41,027 nt of DNA from positions 1 to 41,027 of the forward strand of contig JACAFA010000256.1 in NCBI GenBank assembly GCA_013388525.1, given 5' to 3'. A program made the position numbers and the translations under genes. Below, in pieces: positions 16,924 through 24,676 of the stretch. Within the stretch, counting starts at the first letter, position 1. The number at the start of each line of letters is the position of its first letter. The notes beneath the pieces are model-generated. The model saw only the letters and a list, made by a program, of their open reading frames with translations, was not told the DNA's origin and did no database searches. The stretch comes from Ignavibacteriaceae bacterium (GTDB taxonomy: Bacteria; Bacteroidota; Ignavibacteria; Ignavibacteriales; Ignavibacteriaceae).

Positions 16924-17214
16924 ATGAATAGTAAACAAAAATATGTTATCGTATCTGCAGTAATAATAATCGCAGGAGTTTTAATATGGTGGCTTGCAAG
17001 CGGGGCAGAAATTTTATCCAAGGATGGTGTTTGGGTTGAACAGGAACTTTCAGAGCTAGATAAAGCTCTGGGATTAGAGCCGCAAAAAATTTATCAGGAA
17101 AAATTTATACCGGGTTTGCTGCCACATACAGCAGTAATTTCTGGAATAGTAGTAGTAATATCAGCAATTTTATTTTTCACATTCAAATCAAATAAAACTA
17201 AGGAGAATAAATGA
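16924..17214 (+). CDS. Small two-helix membrane protein upstream of YceI
   Basis: 96 residues. Two hydrophobic helices (about residues 8-26 and 69-87) flank a charged 40-residue middle that should lie outside the cytoplasm (EILSKDGVWVEQELSELDKA). The C-terminus is lysine-rich (KSNKTKENK) and cytoplasmic by the positive-inside rule. An AGGA lies 7-8 bases before the ATG. Its TGA overlaps the ATG of the yceI-like gene (ATGA), and the YceI ribosome-binding site AAGGAG is inside its last codons, so the two are translationally coupled. I do not recognise the family. The coupling suggests work on the same substrate or in the same membrane process. Confidence 0.85.
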   Translation: MNSKQKYVIVSAVIIIAGVLIWWLASGAEILSKDGVWVEQELSELDKALGLEPQKIYQEKFIPGLLPHTAVISGIVVVISAILFFTFKSNKTKENK

Positions 17215-17840
17215 AAACAATAATCAAAACACTTGTTTTAATGCTCGTTGCAGTATCAATAGCGCTTGCTCAGGGTTTTAAAGTAAAAGCCAATGGTGAG
17301 CAAACCTTCAATTTTGAAGATAAGCGAAATCAGGTGAAATTTTTCAGCACTACACCTCTTGAAGATATCACAGGAATTTCAAACGATGTAAAGGGAAAAG
17401 TTACACTTGACGTGTCTGATGTAAAAAATATGAAAGGTTCGATTACAATTTCAGTCGCTTCAATTAAGACTGCAATTGATTTAAGGGATGAACATCTGAG
17501 AAGTGAAAACTGGCTGGATGCAGCTAATTATCCTGAAATCACTTTTGTAATTAAAAAAGTCAGTGATGTTAAAGTTGTTGCGGATAACAAAATTGAAGCA
17601 AAAATAACCGGTGACTTTTCAGTCCACGGTGTTACCAAAGAAACCGTTGCAGATGTAACTCTCACATATCTTGATGCAAGTGAACAAACTGCACAGTTTG
17701 CCCCGGGCGATTTGCTTGGAGTTCAGGCAAAGTTTAATATTAACTTATCCGACTATGATGTTAATAATATGGTAGTTGGTCAGAAGGTATCTGAAAATAT
17801 CGAAATTACAGCAACTCTTCGCGGCTCAAACGCAAAGTAA
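17211..17840 (+). CDS. YceI-family periplasmic lipid-binding protein
   Basis: 209 residues. Signal peptide MKTIIKTLVLMLVAVSIALAQ, then a single YceI lipocalin-like barrel: NQVKFFSTTPLEDITGIS, GKVTLDVSDVKNMKGSI, TAIDLRDEHLRSENWLDAAN, YPEITF, the signature GDFSVHGVTKET and the C-terminal DYDVNNMVVGQKVSENIEI. YceI proteins bind polyisoprenoid-like amphiphilic molecules in a deep pocket. The exact ligand here is unknown. It is translationally coupled to the two-helix membrane protein upstream and followed by a terminator, so the two genes form the operon. Confidence 0.95.
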   Translation: MKTIIKTLVLMLVAVSIALAQGFKVKANGEQTFNFEDKRNQVKFFSTTPLEDITGISNDVKGKVTLDVSDVKNMKGSITISVASIKTAIDLRDEHLRSENWLDAANYPEITFVIKKVSDVKVVADNKIEAKITGDFSVHGVTKETVADVTLTYLDASEQTAQFAPGDLLGVQAKFNINLSDYDVNNMVVGQKVSENIEITATLRGSNAK

Positions 17841-17866
17841 TTCATTTTAAAAATATTTTACCTTAG

Positions 17867-17901
17867 AAATCCGTAGTCTGAAAAAGGCTGCGGATTTTTT
17901 A
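17867..17901 (+). terminator. Rho-independent terminator after yceI-like gene
   Basis: AATCCGTAG (17868-17876) pairs with CTGCGGATT (17888-17896), with one mismatch, then TTTTTT. It lies 27 bases after the stop codon. Confidence 0.85.
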
Positions 17902-17936
17902 TTGATTATATTTGGCAGGAGAAAAATAATTTTTAT

Positions 17937-18467
17937 ATGAGAAAGACTATAACAATATTCGGCAGTTCCGTGCCGTTAAATAATGAAGATCAATACCTTG
18001 TTGCATATAATCTTGGAAAGAAACTTGCACTAAATGGTTTTAACATTTGTACAGGCGGCTTCAACGGGATAATGGAAGCTGCGTCAAAAGGTGCAGTTGA
18101 AGCCGGTGCAGAGGCAATAGGTGTTACGGTTAATTTATGGGGAAGAAACGCTAACAAGTACGTAACTAAAGAAATTAAATGTGCTTCGCTTCTTGAAAGA
18201 ATAAATAAACTAATTGAATCTGGCGATGGATACGTAGTGCTTCAGGGTGGTACCGGAACTTTGCTTGAACTTGCTGCTGTTTGGGAATATATGAATAAAG
18301 ATCTGATGAAGATAAAACCGTTAGTTTGCCATTCTGAACTTTGGAAGACAATTGTTAATAAGATGAATGAGCAAATGAAAATCGAAGGAAGAACAATTGA
18401 TCTGGCAAAACCATTTGATACCATTGATGAGATAGTTGACTACCTCAATAATTATTTTAAAGCCTGA
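17937..18467 (+). CDS. LOG-family / Rossmann nucleotide-binding protein
   Basis: 176 residues of the LOG ('lysine decarboxylase-like') superfamily, whose plant members release cytokinins by cleaving nucleoside 5'-monophosphates. Visible: KTITIFGSSVP start, CTGGFNGIMEAASKGAVEAG and GYVVLQGGTGTLLELAAVWE, matching the PGGxGTxxE nucleotide/ribose-phosphate-binding motif, with Gln in place of Pro. SLLERINKLIESGD replaces the usual RK-containing segment. It is closer to the short TIGR00725-like group than to true LOG enzymes, so catalytic activity on AMP or CMP should not be assumed. ATG at 17937 has AGGAG about 19 bases upstream, a long spacing. It is separated from yceI by a terminator and is probably transcribed alone. 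Confidence 0.85.
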   Translation: MRKTITIFGSSVPLNNEDQYLVAYNLGKKLALNGFNICTGGFNGIMEAASKGAVEAGAEAIGVTVNLWGRNANKYVTKEIKCASLLERINKLIESGDGYVVLQGGTGTLLELAAVWEYMNKDLMKIKPLVCHSELWKTIVNKMNEQMKIEGRTIDLAKPFDTIDEIVDYLNNYFKA

Positions 18468-18494
18468 ATTTCCCTGATAACAATAAATGCAAAA

Positions 18495-18968
18495 TCAAAC
18501 TTTTGCCGGCACAGAAAATTTAATCCGTTTTGGTTTTACCAGTCTTTCAAAATCACTGAACTTCATCTTAATCAGTTCTGTATGATTACAGGCATTGAAA
18601 GCAATTTCTTCGTCTTCAGCCAGACTTTCGGCAACAAAGACTTCCATTCCATATAAATTACCAAACGGCGGCATCGCACCAACGTCGCAATCCGGAAATT
18701 TATCCAGGAATTCTTGTTCGTAAGCAAGACGTACTTCCTGCATACCTAAAGCTTCTTTTAATTGTTCGAAACTCACTTTGTATGAAGCTGGTAACACAGC
18801 CATCGCCATCTTTCCATTAATTTTGATAATAACTGTTTTGGCGAGTTCTTTCCCCGGAATGTGAGCAAGTGCTGCAATCTCCTGTGCTGTATAAGCAGAT
18901 GAATGCTTGATATAGATATATTTAATATTGTTCTCATCAAGAAATGATTTTAATTTCTTTGATGGCAT
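18495..18968 (-). CDS. YbaK/EbsC-family aminoacyl-tRNA deacylase
   Basis: 157 residues of the YbaK/ProX trans-editing superfamily, which hydrolyses mischarged tRNAs such as Cys- or Ala-tRNA(Pro). Typical segments: [20 protein letters not shown], the conserved Lys in [23 protein letters not shown], the glycine-rich [20 protein letters not shown] and a terminal [16 protein letters not shown]. Substrate choice among the subfamilies cannot be settled by eye. GGAGG lies 6 bases before ATG 18968. A single domain of standard length. It lies between the convergent LOG gene and the co-directional GYD gene. Confidence 0.93.
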   Translation of the reverse strand: MPSKKLKSFLDENNIKYIYIKHSSAYTAQEIAALAHIPGKELAKTVIIKINGKMAMAVLPASYKVSFEQLKEALGMQEVRLAYEQEFLDKFPDCDVGAMPPFGNLYGMEVFVAESLAEDEEIAFNACNHTELIKMKFSDFERLVKPKRIKFSVPAKV

Positions 18969-19106
18969 AGATACCTCCTTATTAAATAATTCTATTATTA
19001 AATGGTTTCATTTTTATATTGCCAGTGTTAATCCTTTGAAGAGGATTTTTACCAATACTTCAATTAAACAATCCAACAATAATGTGCTTAACGCTATTAA
19101 GATTTT

Positions 19107-19406
19107 TCAAGAAATTTCGTCAGCTAATTCCAGAAATCTTTTATATGGAATTGCAGATAAACTCTCCGCCTGAAATGCACCATTCAAAAGACTAATCATC
19201 GAAACTTTTGCTGCAGTTTCCTCGTCAGGTGCTTCATATATATCCAGAAAATCATAATGCCCGAGTAGAGCATAATGAGCAATAAACTTAACTTCAGGAC
19301 ATTTTTTCTTAACCTGATCAAGCCATTGCCTGCCGAGTTTTGCACGATCTTTCATTTGCTTCGAAGATTCAGGAGAGAGTTTAGTGAGCATTACGTATGT
19401 TTTCAT
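19107..19406 (-). CDS. GYD-domain protein
   Basis: 99 residues. This is a small ferredoxin-fold-like protein of the GYD family (PF08734), recognised by the opening MKTYVMLTKLSPES and the central GHYDFLDIYEAPDEETAAKV, the usual 'G-x-YD' segment. Biochemical function is unknown across the family; members are small cytoplasmic proteins. AAGGA lies 8-9 bases before the ATG. It is transcribed in the same direction as the YbaK gene, with 138 bases between them, which hold nothing I can assign except a weak AATCCT/AGGATT hairpin near 19031-19048. Confidence 0.88.
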   Translation of the reverse strand: MKTYVMLTKLSPESSKQMKDRAKLGRQWLDQVKKKCPEVKFIAHYALLGHYDFLDIYEAPDEETAAKVSMISLLNGAFQAESLSAIPYKRFLELADEIS

Positions 19407-19457
19407 TGCTTAATCCTTTCCGATTAGTTATTGATATCGATTTAAATTAAGCATACC

Positions 19458-19480
19458 ACTTAAACTTTTGCAGTTTAAGT
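19458..19480. repeat. Perfect 9-bp hairpin in the GYD-DedA gap
   Basis: ACTTAAACT (19458-19466), loop TTTGC, and AGTTTAAGT (19472-19480) form a perfect dyad about 52 bases upstream of the GYD start. It could be an operator in the GYD promoter region or a transcript hairpin; a terminator T-run is absent. Confidence 0.5.
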
Positions 19481-19587
19481 CGTAATGTTTATTTAAATGT
19501 AATAAGTGATAAGATAAATATCAAAGGCGAATTAAATATTTCGATTGGTAATCGGCAAACGTTTTATTAGAAGTGGGACTCAGAATC

Positions 19588-20202
19588 TCACAAAACATAT
19601 TTTATTGCAACAAATCCTCCGATTAATAGAACAGTAAAAGCAACCGCAAGCCAATTGAAATATTTATCGATAAACGTTTTGATTTGAGGGCCAAATTTCC
19701 AAATTAGAGCAGCAACCAGAAAGAAACGTGCCCCTCTGCTAATGATAGAGGCAAAGATGAACATCAATAAATTTATATTAAACGCTCCGGAGGAGATTGT
19801 AATTAATTTATAAGGGACGGGAGTAAATCCCGCGGTAAAAATTATCCAGAAATCGTATTCAACATATAATTTTTGAATATCATAAAATGACTGCGGCGTA
19901 AAGCTCGGGATATTGTTGAAAAAGAAATTAGCAATTCCTGTAAACTCGTTTGAAGGTGTCCACCAGAGATAGTGACCAATTGCATATCCGAATAAAGCAC
20001 CGGTAACAGAACCGATCAAACAAACAGTTGCGAATTTAAAAGCTTTCTTAGATGAACCAAGCACAAGCGCAATCAGCAAAGCATCCGGAGGTATCGGAAA
20101 GAAAGACGATTCGGTGAAAGCAAGAAGAAAAAGTGCTGTTGTTCCGTATGGCGTATGGGACCAGTGAAGTACCCAATCGTAAAGATTTCTTAATAGTTTC
20201 AT
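19588..20202 (-). CDS. DedA/YqaA-type VTT-domain membrane protein
   Basis: 204 residues from ATG at 20202, chosen over an upstream in-frame TTG (20235) because AAAGGA sits 5-6 bases before it. DedA-superfamily (SNARE-associated/VTT) inner-membrane protein, probably a lipid scramblase or transporter by analogy with characterised DedA proteins. The re-entrant segment ESSFFPIPPDALLIALVL carries the conserved Glu and Pro residues. The second half shows AGFTPVPYKLITISSGAFNI with the typical Pro/Lys residues and an Arg in SRGARFFLVA. The WSHTPYG start and overall length match the YqaA subgroup. Four to five membrane helices. It appears to be transcribed alone. Confidence 0.92.
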   Translation of the reverse strand: MKLLRNLYDWVLHWSHTPYGTTALFLLAFTESSFFPIPPDALLIALVLGSSKKAFKFATVCLIGSVTGALFGYAIGHYLWWTPSNEFTGIANFFFNNIPSFTPQSFYDIQKLYVEYDFWIIFTAGFTPVPYKLITISSGAFNINLLMFIFASIISRGARFFLVAALIWKFGPQIKTFIDKYFNWLAVAFTVLLIGGFVAIKYVL

Positions 20203-20364
20203 TAATTCCTTTGAATGAGTGACAAAATTAGGCAAATCGCTTGTTTTCTGAAAGTATTTTTGGCTTAATAATTGAATTTTCGCGGTGGATTAAAATGACG
20301 CCAAAAAAATAAAGTTTTGGCTAAAATTATTTAATAATATTATTAACAATTTAGGAGAGTTCTT

Positions 20365-21051
20365 ATGAAAGCATCTATCTATTGTGTTGCGTTAATCCTT
20401 TTATTAGGATGCACAACGCTTTTTTCACAGGTTAATTCTAATTATGATGGACCGAAACCTGAAGTAAGAGCAGGTGCGAAATCTTTGGTTTTTCATTATA
20501 CACCATTTCAAAGCAACCTTGAACCTGTTTATGTGGGAACTGTCAGTGTACCGGATCAGGGATTTACCAGTTTAGATTTGATGGGCGCCGGTTTCCGTTA
20601 TTTTGTCACAAATCAAATTGCAATTGCATTAGGATTAAGTTTTGGTACTTCTTCAAGTAGTGTTGAAACAGAAACAGGAAAATCGGAGTCTTCATCAACA
20701 TTATTTGGAGTTGGTATTGATGCAAACTATCATTTGCCTTCTCTCTACAGTGTTTCACCTTATGCCGGAGTGAATGTTAATTTGAGTTCTTTGTCTGCTA
20801 CTGAAGAATTTACTCCAGAAGGTGGAGCAACAGAAACAACAGAATATTCCGGAAGTGGTTGGGGAATCGCCGCTCAATTTGGATTTGACTGGTACTTTAC
20901 AGAAGGATTATCCCTTGGTGGTAAATATGCACTCGGATTAAGAAGCTTAGGTGAACCTGAAGTAGTATCCGAAGGTGAAACTGAAAAAGGTCCAAGCAGT
21001 ACTTCTTTTGGTATAAGTACTATCAGTGTTCTGCTAAACGTTCATTTTTAG
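20365..21051 (+). CDS. Outer-membrane beta-barrel protein (OmpW/OMP_b-brl type)
   Basis: 228 residues. A signal peptide (MKASIYCVALILLLGCTTLFSQ) is followed by alternating hydrophobic strands and glycine/serine loops ending in the aromatic ISVLLNVHF, the C-terminal Phe signature for Bam-dependent barrel insertion. About eight strands fit the length, as in the 'outer membrane protein beta-barrel domain' families. A GC in the signal (LLLGC) resembles a lipobox, but the residues after it are hydrophobic and cleavage after FSQ is more likely. Role unknown: porin, structural or adhesion. GGAGAG lies about 7 bases before ATG 20365. A strong terminator follows at 21069. Confidence 0.87.
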   Translation: MKASIYCVALILLLGCTTLFSQVNSNYDGPKPEVRAGAKSLVFHYTPFQSNLEPVYVGTVSVPDQGFTSLDLMGAGFRYFVTNQIAIALGLSFGTSSSSVETETGKSESSSTLFGVGIDANYHLPSLYSVSPYAGVNVNLSSLSATEEFTPEGGATETTEYSGSGWGIAAQFGFDWYFTEGLSLGGKYALGLRSLGEPEVVSEGETEKGPSSTSFGISTISVLLNVHF

Positions 21052-21068
21052 TTTATTAATTTATTTAT

Positions 21069-21099
21069 AAGCAGTGCTCAAGCACTGCTTTTTTATTTT
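21069..21099 (+). terminator. Rho-independent terminator after the barrel gene
   Basis: AAGCAGTG (21069-21076), loop CTCAAG, CACTGCTT (21083-21090), then TTTTATTTTA. Perfect 8-bp stem, 17 bases after the stop codon. Confidence 0.92.
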
Positions 21100-21176
21100 A
21101 AAATCAACATACTCTCCTAAACTTAAACTAATTACTTTTTCACTATTTTTACATCTAAAAATTTTATGGATAGTAA

Positions 21177-22721
21177 ATGAATTTCAAACGCAGTGCTGGT
21201 ATTCTTCTTCATCCAACTTCTCTTCCCGGTAAATTCGGTATTGGTGATCTTGGCAATGAGGCTTACAAGTTTGTTGACTTCTTAAAAGAAGCCGGACAAA
21301 CTTTGTGGCAAACTTTTCCTCTTGGTCCAACAGGATATGGTGATTCACCTTATCAATGCTTTTCGGCATTTGCGGGAAATCCTTTGTTGGTTAGCCCTGA
21401 TAAATTGAAGGAAGATGGTTTTCTTGCTGAAGATGATATCAAAAATCCTCAACAGTCTGATCCGAAGAAAATAGACTATGGGCAGGCTATTGATTATAAA
21501 AAATCAATTCTGAAAAAATCTTTTATTAATTTCAGGAATAATTCAAACGGACTTGACAAAAAATTTGAGAAGTTCTGTGAAGCTAACAAGGACTGGCTTA
21601 ATGACTTTGCGCTTTTTATGGCTTTAAAAGATCATCACGGCGGTGCAGTTTGGAGTAGCTGGGAAAAAGGTCTCGTGCAAAGAGATAAAAAAGTTTTAAC
21701 TGATTGGGAGAAGAAACTTAACGATGAAATCAATTATCAAAAGTTTGTTCAGTTTAATTTCTTCAGACAATGGAAATCATTGAAAGAATATGCTAATGAA
21801 AAAGGAATAAAAATTATTGGTGATATGCCAATCTTTATTGCTTATGACAGCTCTGATCTCTGGGCAAACAAAGAACTGTTTACTGTCGATGAAGATGGAA
21901 AGCTAACTTTTGTTGCCGGTGTTCCTCCGGATTATTTCAGCGAAACCGGACAGCTTTGGGGAAATCCTCTTTACAAATGGGATGAAATGGAGAAGGATGA
22001 TTTCCTCTGGTGGCGAAAAAGATTTTCAAGTTTGTTTGAGATTGTTGACATCGTAAGAATAGACCACTTCCGCGGGTTTGAAGCTTACTGGAAAATTCCG
22101 GGTGACGCAAAAACAGCACAAAAGGGTAAATGGGTGAAAGCTCCCGGCGAAAAACTTTTTAGTATTTTAAATAAATATTTAGGTGAACTTCCCATTCTTG
22201 CTGAAGATCTTGGTGTGATTACTCCTCCCGTTGAAGCTTTGCGGGACAAATTCGGATTTCCAGGTATGAAAGTTTTACAGTTCGCATTCGGCTCAAAAAT
22301 GGAATCAAAGTTTCTCCCTCACAACTTTATTCCTAATTGTGTTGTTTACACGGGCACTCACGATAACGATACAACAAAAGCCTACTTCGAAAAAGAAAAA
22401 CTGAACAAAGAAAAAAATGATATTTATGAACATGCACAACTTTATCTCAATTATTTTGGTGATGATATTCTCTCAGAGTTAATCAGAGTAGCGTATGCAT
22501 CAGTTGCGAATATAGTAATCATACCAATGCAGGATATTTTAAAACTTGGATCTGAAGCCAGAATGAACTTCCCGAGCACCACTGGTGGTAATTGGACATG
22601 GCGATTTACCTGGGATCAAATAGATGAAAATCTGGCAAAACATTATTTTGGACTTTCACAGCTTTATGAACGACCTCCTGTACAGAAAAAAATTGAAGAA
22701 ATTGAAGTTGTCGAAGAATAG
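21177..22721 (+). CDS. malQ: 4-alpha-glucanotransferase (amylomaltase)
   Basis: 514 residues, the usual GH77 length. It transfers 1,4-alpha-glucan segments in maltodextrin and glycogen metabolism. Start RSAGILLHPTSLPGKFGIGD and TLWQTFPLGPTGYGDSPYQC are classical. The catalytic nucleophile Asp is in VRIDHFRGFEAYW, the acid/base Glu in ILAEDLGVITP, and the transition-state Asp in YTGTHDNDT. DMPIFIAYDSSDLWAN, PPDYFSETGQLWGNPLY and NFPSTTGGNWTWR are also conserved. The enzyme is complete with no extra domain. ATG at 21177 overlaps a TGA (AAATGA) and has no strong Shine-Dalgarno. It stands alone on the plus strand. Confidence 0.98.
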   Translation: MNFKRSAGILLHPTSLPGKFGIGDLGNEAYKFVDFLKEAGQTLWQTFPLGPTGYGDSPYQCFSAFAGNPLLVSPDKLKEDGFLAEDDIKNPQQSDPKKIDYGQAIDYKKSILKKSFINFRNNSNGLDKKFEKFCEANKDWLNDFALFMALKDHHGGAVWSSWEKGLVQRDKKVLTDWEKKLNDEINYQKFVQFNFFRQWKSLKEYANEKGIKIIGDMPIFIAYDSSDLWANKELFTVDEDGKLTFVAGVPPDYFSETGQLWGNPLYKWDEMEKDDFLWWRKRFSSLFEIVDIVRIDHFRGFEAYWKIPGDAKTAQKGKWVKAPGEKLFSILNKYLGELPILAEDLGVITPPVEALRDKFGFPGMKVLQFAFGSKMESKFLPHNFIPNCVVYTGTHDNDTTKAYFEKEKLNKEKNDIYEHAQLYLNYFGDDILSELIRVAYASVANIVIIPMQDILKLGSEARMNFPSTTGGNWTWRFTWDQIDENLAKHYFGLSQLYERPPVQKKIEEIEVVEE

Positions 22722-22727
22722 CATTTG

Positions 22728-22757
22728 TAATTAGTGAAAATTAGTGTAATTAGTGGC
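22728..22757. repeat. 'ATTAGTGTAATTAGTGGC' dispersed repeat, partial copy
   Basis: AATTAGTG is reiterated in the 30 bases after malQ and ends in GTGTAATTAGTGGC (22744-22757). The same 14-mer ends the larger repeat at 33453-33512, so this is a partial or decayed copy of that element. Confidence 0.65.
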
Positions 22758-22846
22758 AAAAAAATTTCGAATCCTTTAACTATCTTTTGTATCAAACAGT
22801 TGTGAAAAATAATTATTCATATAATCTCAAAAGCAGGAGACCTAAT

Positions 22847-23296
22847 TTGAAACAGATATCAGCCCTTTTAATTCTTTTCGTATTCTTATTTACTTCTTGT
22901 AATAATGGTCAGTCATCTTCCAATAATTTAAACTGGAATGGTAATCTTGAAAAAGCTATTGAACAGGCGAAGAAGGAAAACAAAGCAGTGCTCGTTAACT
23001 TTACAGGAAGCGACTGGTGTATCTGGTGCAAGAGATTAAGTGCTGAAGTATTTCAGCAAAAAGAATTTGAAGAATATGCAAAGAATAATCTAGTGTTAGT
23101 GATGCTTGATTTTCCCAAAGATATTCAGCAAAGTCAGGAAACAAAAGCATACAACAATAGTCTTGCAAAGAAATATGGTATTCAGGGATTTCCAACTATT
23201 CTGATATTTAACAATCAGGGCAAGTTAGTAGCGCAAACCGGTTATCAACCTGGCGGTGCCGCTAAGTATGTTGAACACATAAAATCTTACCTATAA
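22847..23296 (+). CDS. Thioredoxin-like lipoprotein
   Basis: 149 residues from TTG at 22847, preferred over an in-frame ATG at 22787 because AGGAGA lies 8 bases upstream and the shorter product begins directly with a lipoprotein signal (KQISALLILFVFLFTSC, lipid-modified Cys18). The mature domain has a thioredoxin fold: helix KAIEQAKKENKAVLVNFTGS, active site WCIWCKR (Cys58, Cys61), then GIQGFPTILIF with the cis-Pro, and GQTGYQPGG. Thioredoxin_7/DUF255-like CxxC sites of this type (WCxWCK) occur in periplasmic disulfide reductases or isomerases. It is envelope-anchored and probably works in disulfide or oxidative-stress chemistry. A terminator follows. Confidence 0.9.
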   Translation: MKQISALLILFVFLFTSCNNGQSSSNNLNWNGNLEKAIEQAKKENKAVLVNFTGSDWCIWCKRLSAEVFQQKEFEEYAKNNLVLVMLDFPKDIQQSQETKAYNNSLAKKYGIQGFPTILIFNNQGKLVAQTGYQPGGAAKYVEHIKSYL

Positions 23297-23306
23297 AAAT
23301 TTGAAA

Positions 23307-23333
23307 GGCGATCGGAAGGTCGCCATTTTCTTT
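23307..23333 (+). terminator. Terminator after thioredoxin-like gene
   Basis: GGCGATC, loop GGAA, GGTCGCC (a 7-bp stem with one G-U pair, 23307-23324), then ATTTTCTTTT. 11 bases after the stop codon. Confidence 0.8.
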
Positions 23334-23376
23334 TCCCACTCAAGTAAAAAATAGAATTATTAAACTTTTTTGATTC

Positions 23377-23422
23377 TGCATGAAGACAGGATTTCATGCA
23401 TTTTATACGGCTTTCCATGCAT
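23377..23422. repeat. TGCATG-rich palindromic stretch in a long leader
   Basis: TGCATGAA (23377-23384) and TTCATGCA (23393-23400) form an 8-bp dyad, and a further CATGCATG lies near 23415-23422. It is in the 278-base gap ahead of the 23575 lipoprotein gene, whose promoter and 5' leader must lie here. Otherwise I see nothing coding in this gap. Confidence 0.45.
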
Positions 23423-23574
23423 GTATTAAAGTCCTTCCCGCAAGTAATCCCTTAAAAATCAATGATTTTATAAGTGAAACGTCATTGGCATAATTCTTTG
23501 TCATAAAACTCCGGAAAATGAGAGGAACAGGGAAAATAAATAATCATTTACTAATCATTTAAAGGAGATCTGAA

Positions 23575-24525
23575 ATGAAAAAACAAAACAAACTTTGGCG
23601 CTACTTTCTGGCATTCTTTGCATTTGCAATGATTGCTTTTTTTGCCGGTTGTCAGGATGAAATGGTAATTGAACCTGGCGACAATGAACCAACTACTGAT
23701 CAAGGAGCATTGGAAAAAATTGTTGATGAGGATTCATCACTAACATCCTTCGACTACAATTACGATGAAGAAGGGGTAATGGATTTTCTCGGAAAAGTTA
23801 ATACAGCAATATTTCCTTTCAGAGTCGGACAGAAGATGAGACTTGTGAACAGAACATTGAGTATTGATTTTCAGGATACCATTGCTTATGGAACACTTAC
23901 AAAGACATTCGAAGGATTATTGTTGATTGCCGCATCGTATGACTCAAATGCAACTGAGCCGGATACACTAATTAAAAAACCTTTCACCGCAATTGTAACA
24001 CGTAATTTAATATTCAAGAAAATAAATAATACACCTTATCCGCGAAAGAACTGGATACTTGCAGCCATATCACTTCCTGAAGGTGGAACACAAAGCCCGA
24101 ACATTGATATAAATAAGACCACTATATTTTTACCAAATGGCGATACGCTTTCTATTGATTCTCCTAATAATTATTATCTCAGAAGAGGCTGGGGTTGGTG
24201 GCACAACATACCGTTCCTGGGTCACAATGATTCTGTTACCGTCAGAGTTGAACTTTACAGTGCTTACGCTGAAGATGATTTTGTTACTCTGACCTGGGGC
24301 GCAAACCGATGGATCAGACACAGAGTTAAAAAGTTATTTGAATTAGTATCCTCAACACCAAACGGCAGCGGATATGATAAAGTATATGAGCAGACTTTTG
24401 TTGCACATCAATGGCCGGGATTTTATCACGCAATTATAAACGCACTTCCGAAACAGGTTATACTTGATGATGCTACTCCGGTTGAAACAGAATCCTGGGG
24501 AATACCATATTTTGTTCATCCATAA
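23575..24525 (+). CDS. Uncharacterised lipoprotein
   Basis: 316 residues; family not recognised. A long basic N-terminus, MKKQNKLWRYFLAFFAFAMIA, precedes a lipobox FFAGC. The mature protein starts QDEMVIEPGDNEPTTDQ, acidic, as in surface-exported lipoproteins of this phylum. The middle is beta-rich (RLSIDFQD-like strands, AYGTLTKTFEGLLLIAAS, KPFTAIVTRNLIFKK). A tryptophan-rich RRGWGWWHNIPFLGHNDSVTVRVELY (positions 203-228, only partly quoted as a motif) is striking and may bind a sugar or lipid. A clean AAAGGAG lies before ATG 23575. A strong terminator follows at 24571, separating it from the next operon, although both encode acidic lipoproteins of like size. Confidence 0.8.
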   Translation: MKKQNKLWRYFLAFFAFAMIAFFAGCQDEMVIEPGDNEPTTDQGALEKIVDEDSSLTSFDYNYDEEGVMDFLGKVNTAIFPFRVGQKMRLVNRTLSIDFQDTIAYGTLTKTFEGLLLIAASYDSNATEPDTLIKKPFTAIVTRNLIFKKINNTPYPRKNWILAAISLPEGGTQSPNIDINKTTIFLPNGDTLSIDSPNNYYLRRGWGWWHNIPFLGHNDSVTVRVELYSAYAEDDFVTLTWGANRWIRHRVKKLFELVSSTPNGSGYDKVYEQTFVAHQWPGFYHAIINALPKQVILDDATPVETESWGIPYFVHP

Positions 24526-24570
24526 TTTGATTAAGAGGATTTGAGCTTCCCAACATACGTCCTCTCCACA

Positions 24571-24607
24571 TCCCCCTCTTTTAACGCAGGAGGGGGAGAT
24601 TTTTTTA
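24571..24607 (+). terminator. Strong terminator after the 23575 lipoprotein gene
   Basis: TCCCCCTC (24571-24578) and GAGGGGGA (24590-24597) form a GC-rich stem with a 12-base loop, then GATTTTTTT. It may also derive from the CCCTCTCC palindrome family seen at 9351. Confidence 0.87.
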
Positions 24608-24676
24608 AGAAGGGAAGTAATTTTAAATAAATATTGAATTGATAATGAATTTTTATAAACATAATTTTTAACTGCA

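Noticed and set aside
20365..20430. Lipoprotein reading of the barrel protein (LLLGC)
   Set aside because: The residue pattern after the Cys is hydrophobic and continues the signal peptide core to FSQ; the protein ends in a barrel signature.
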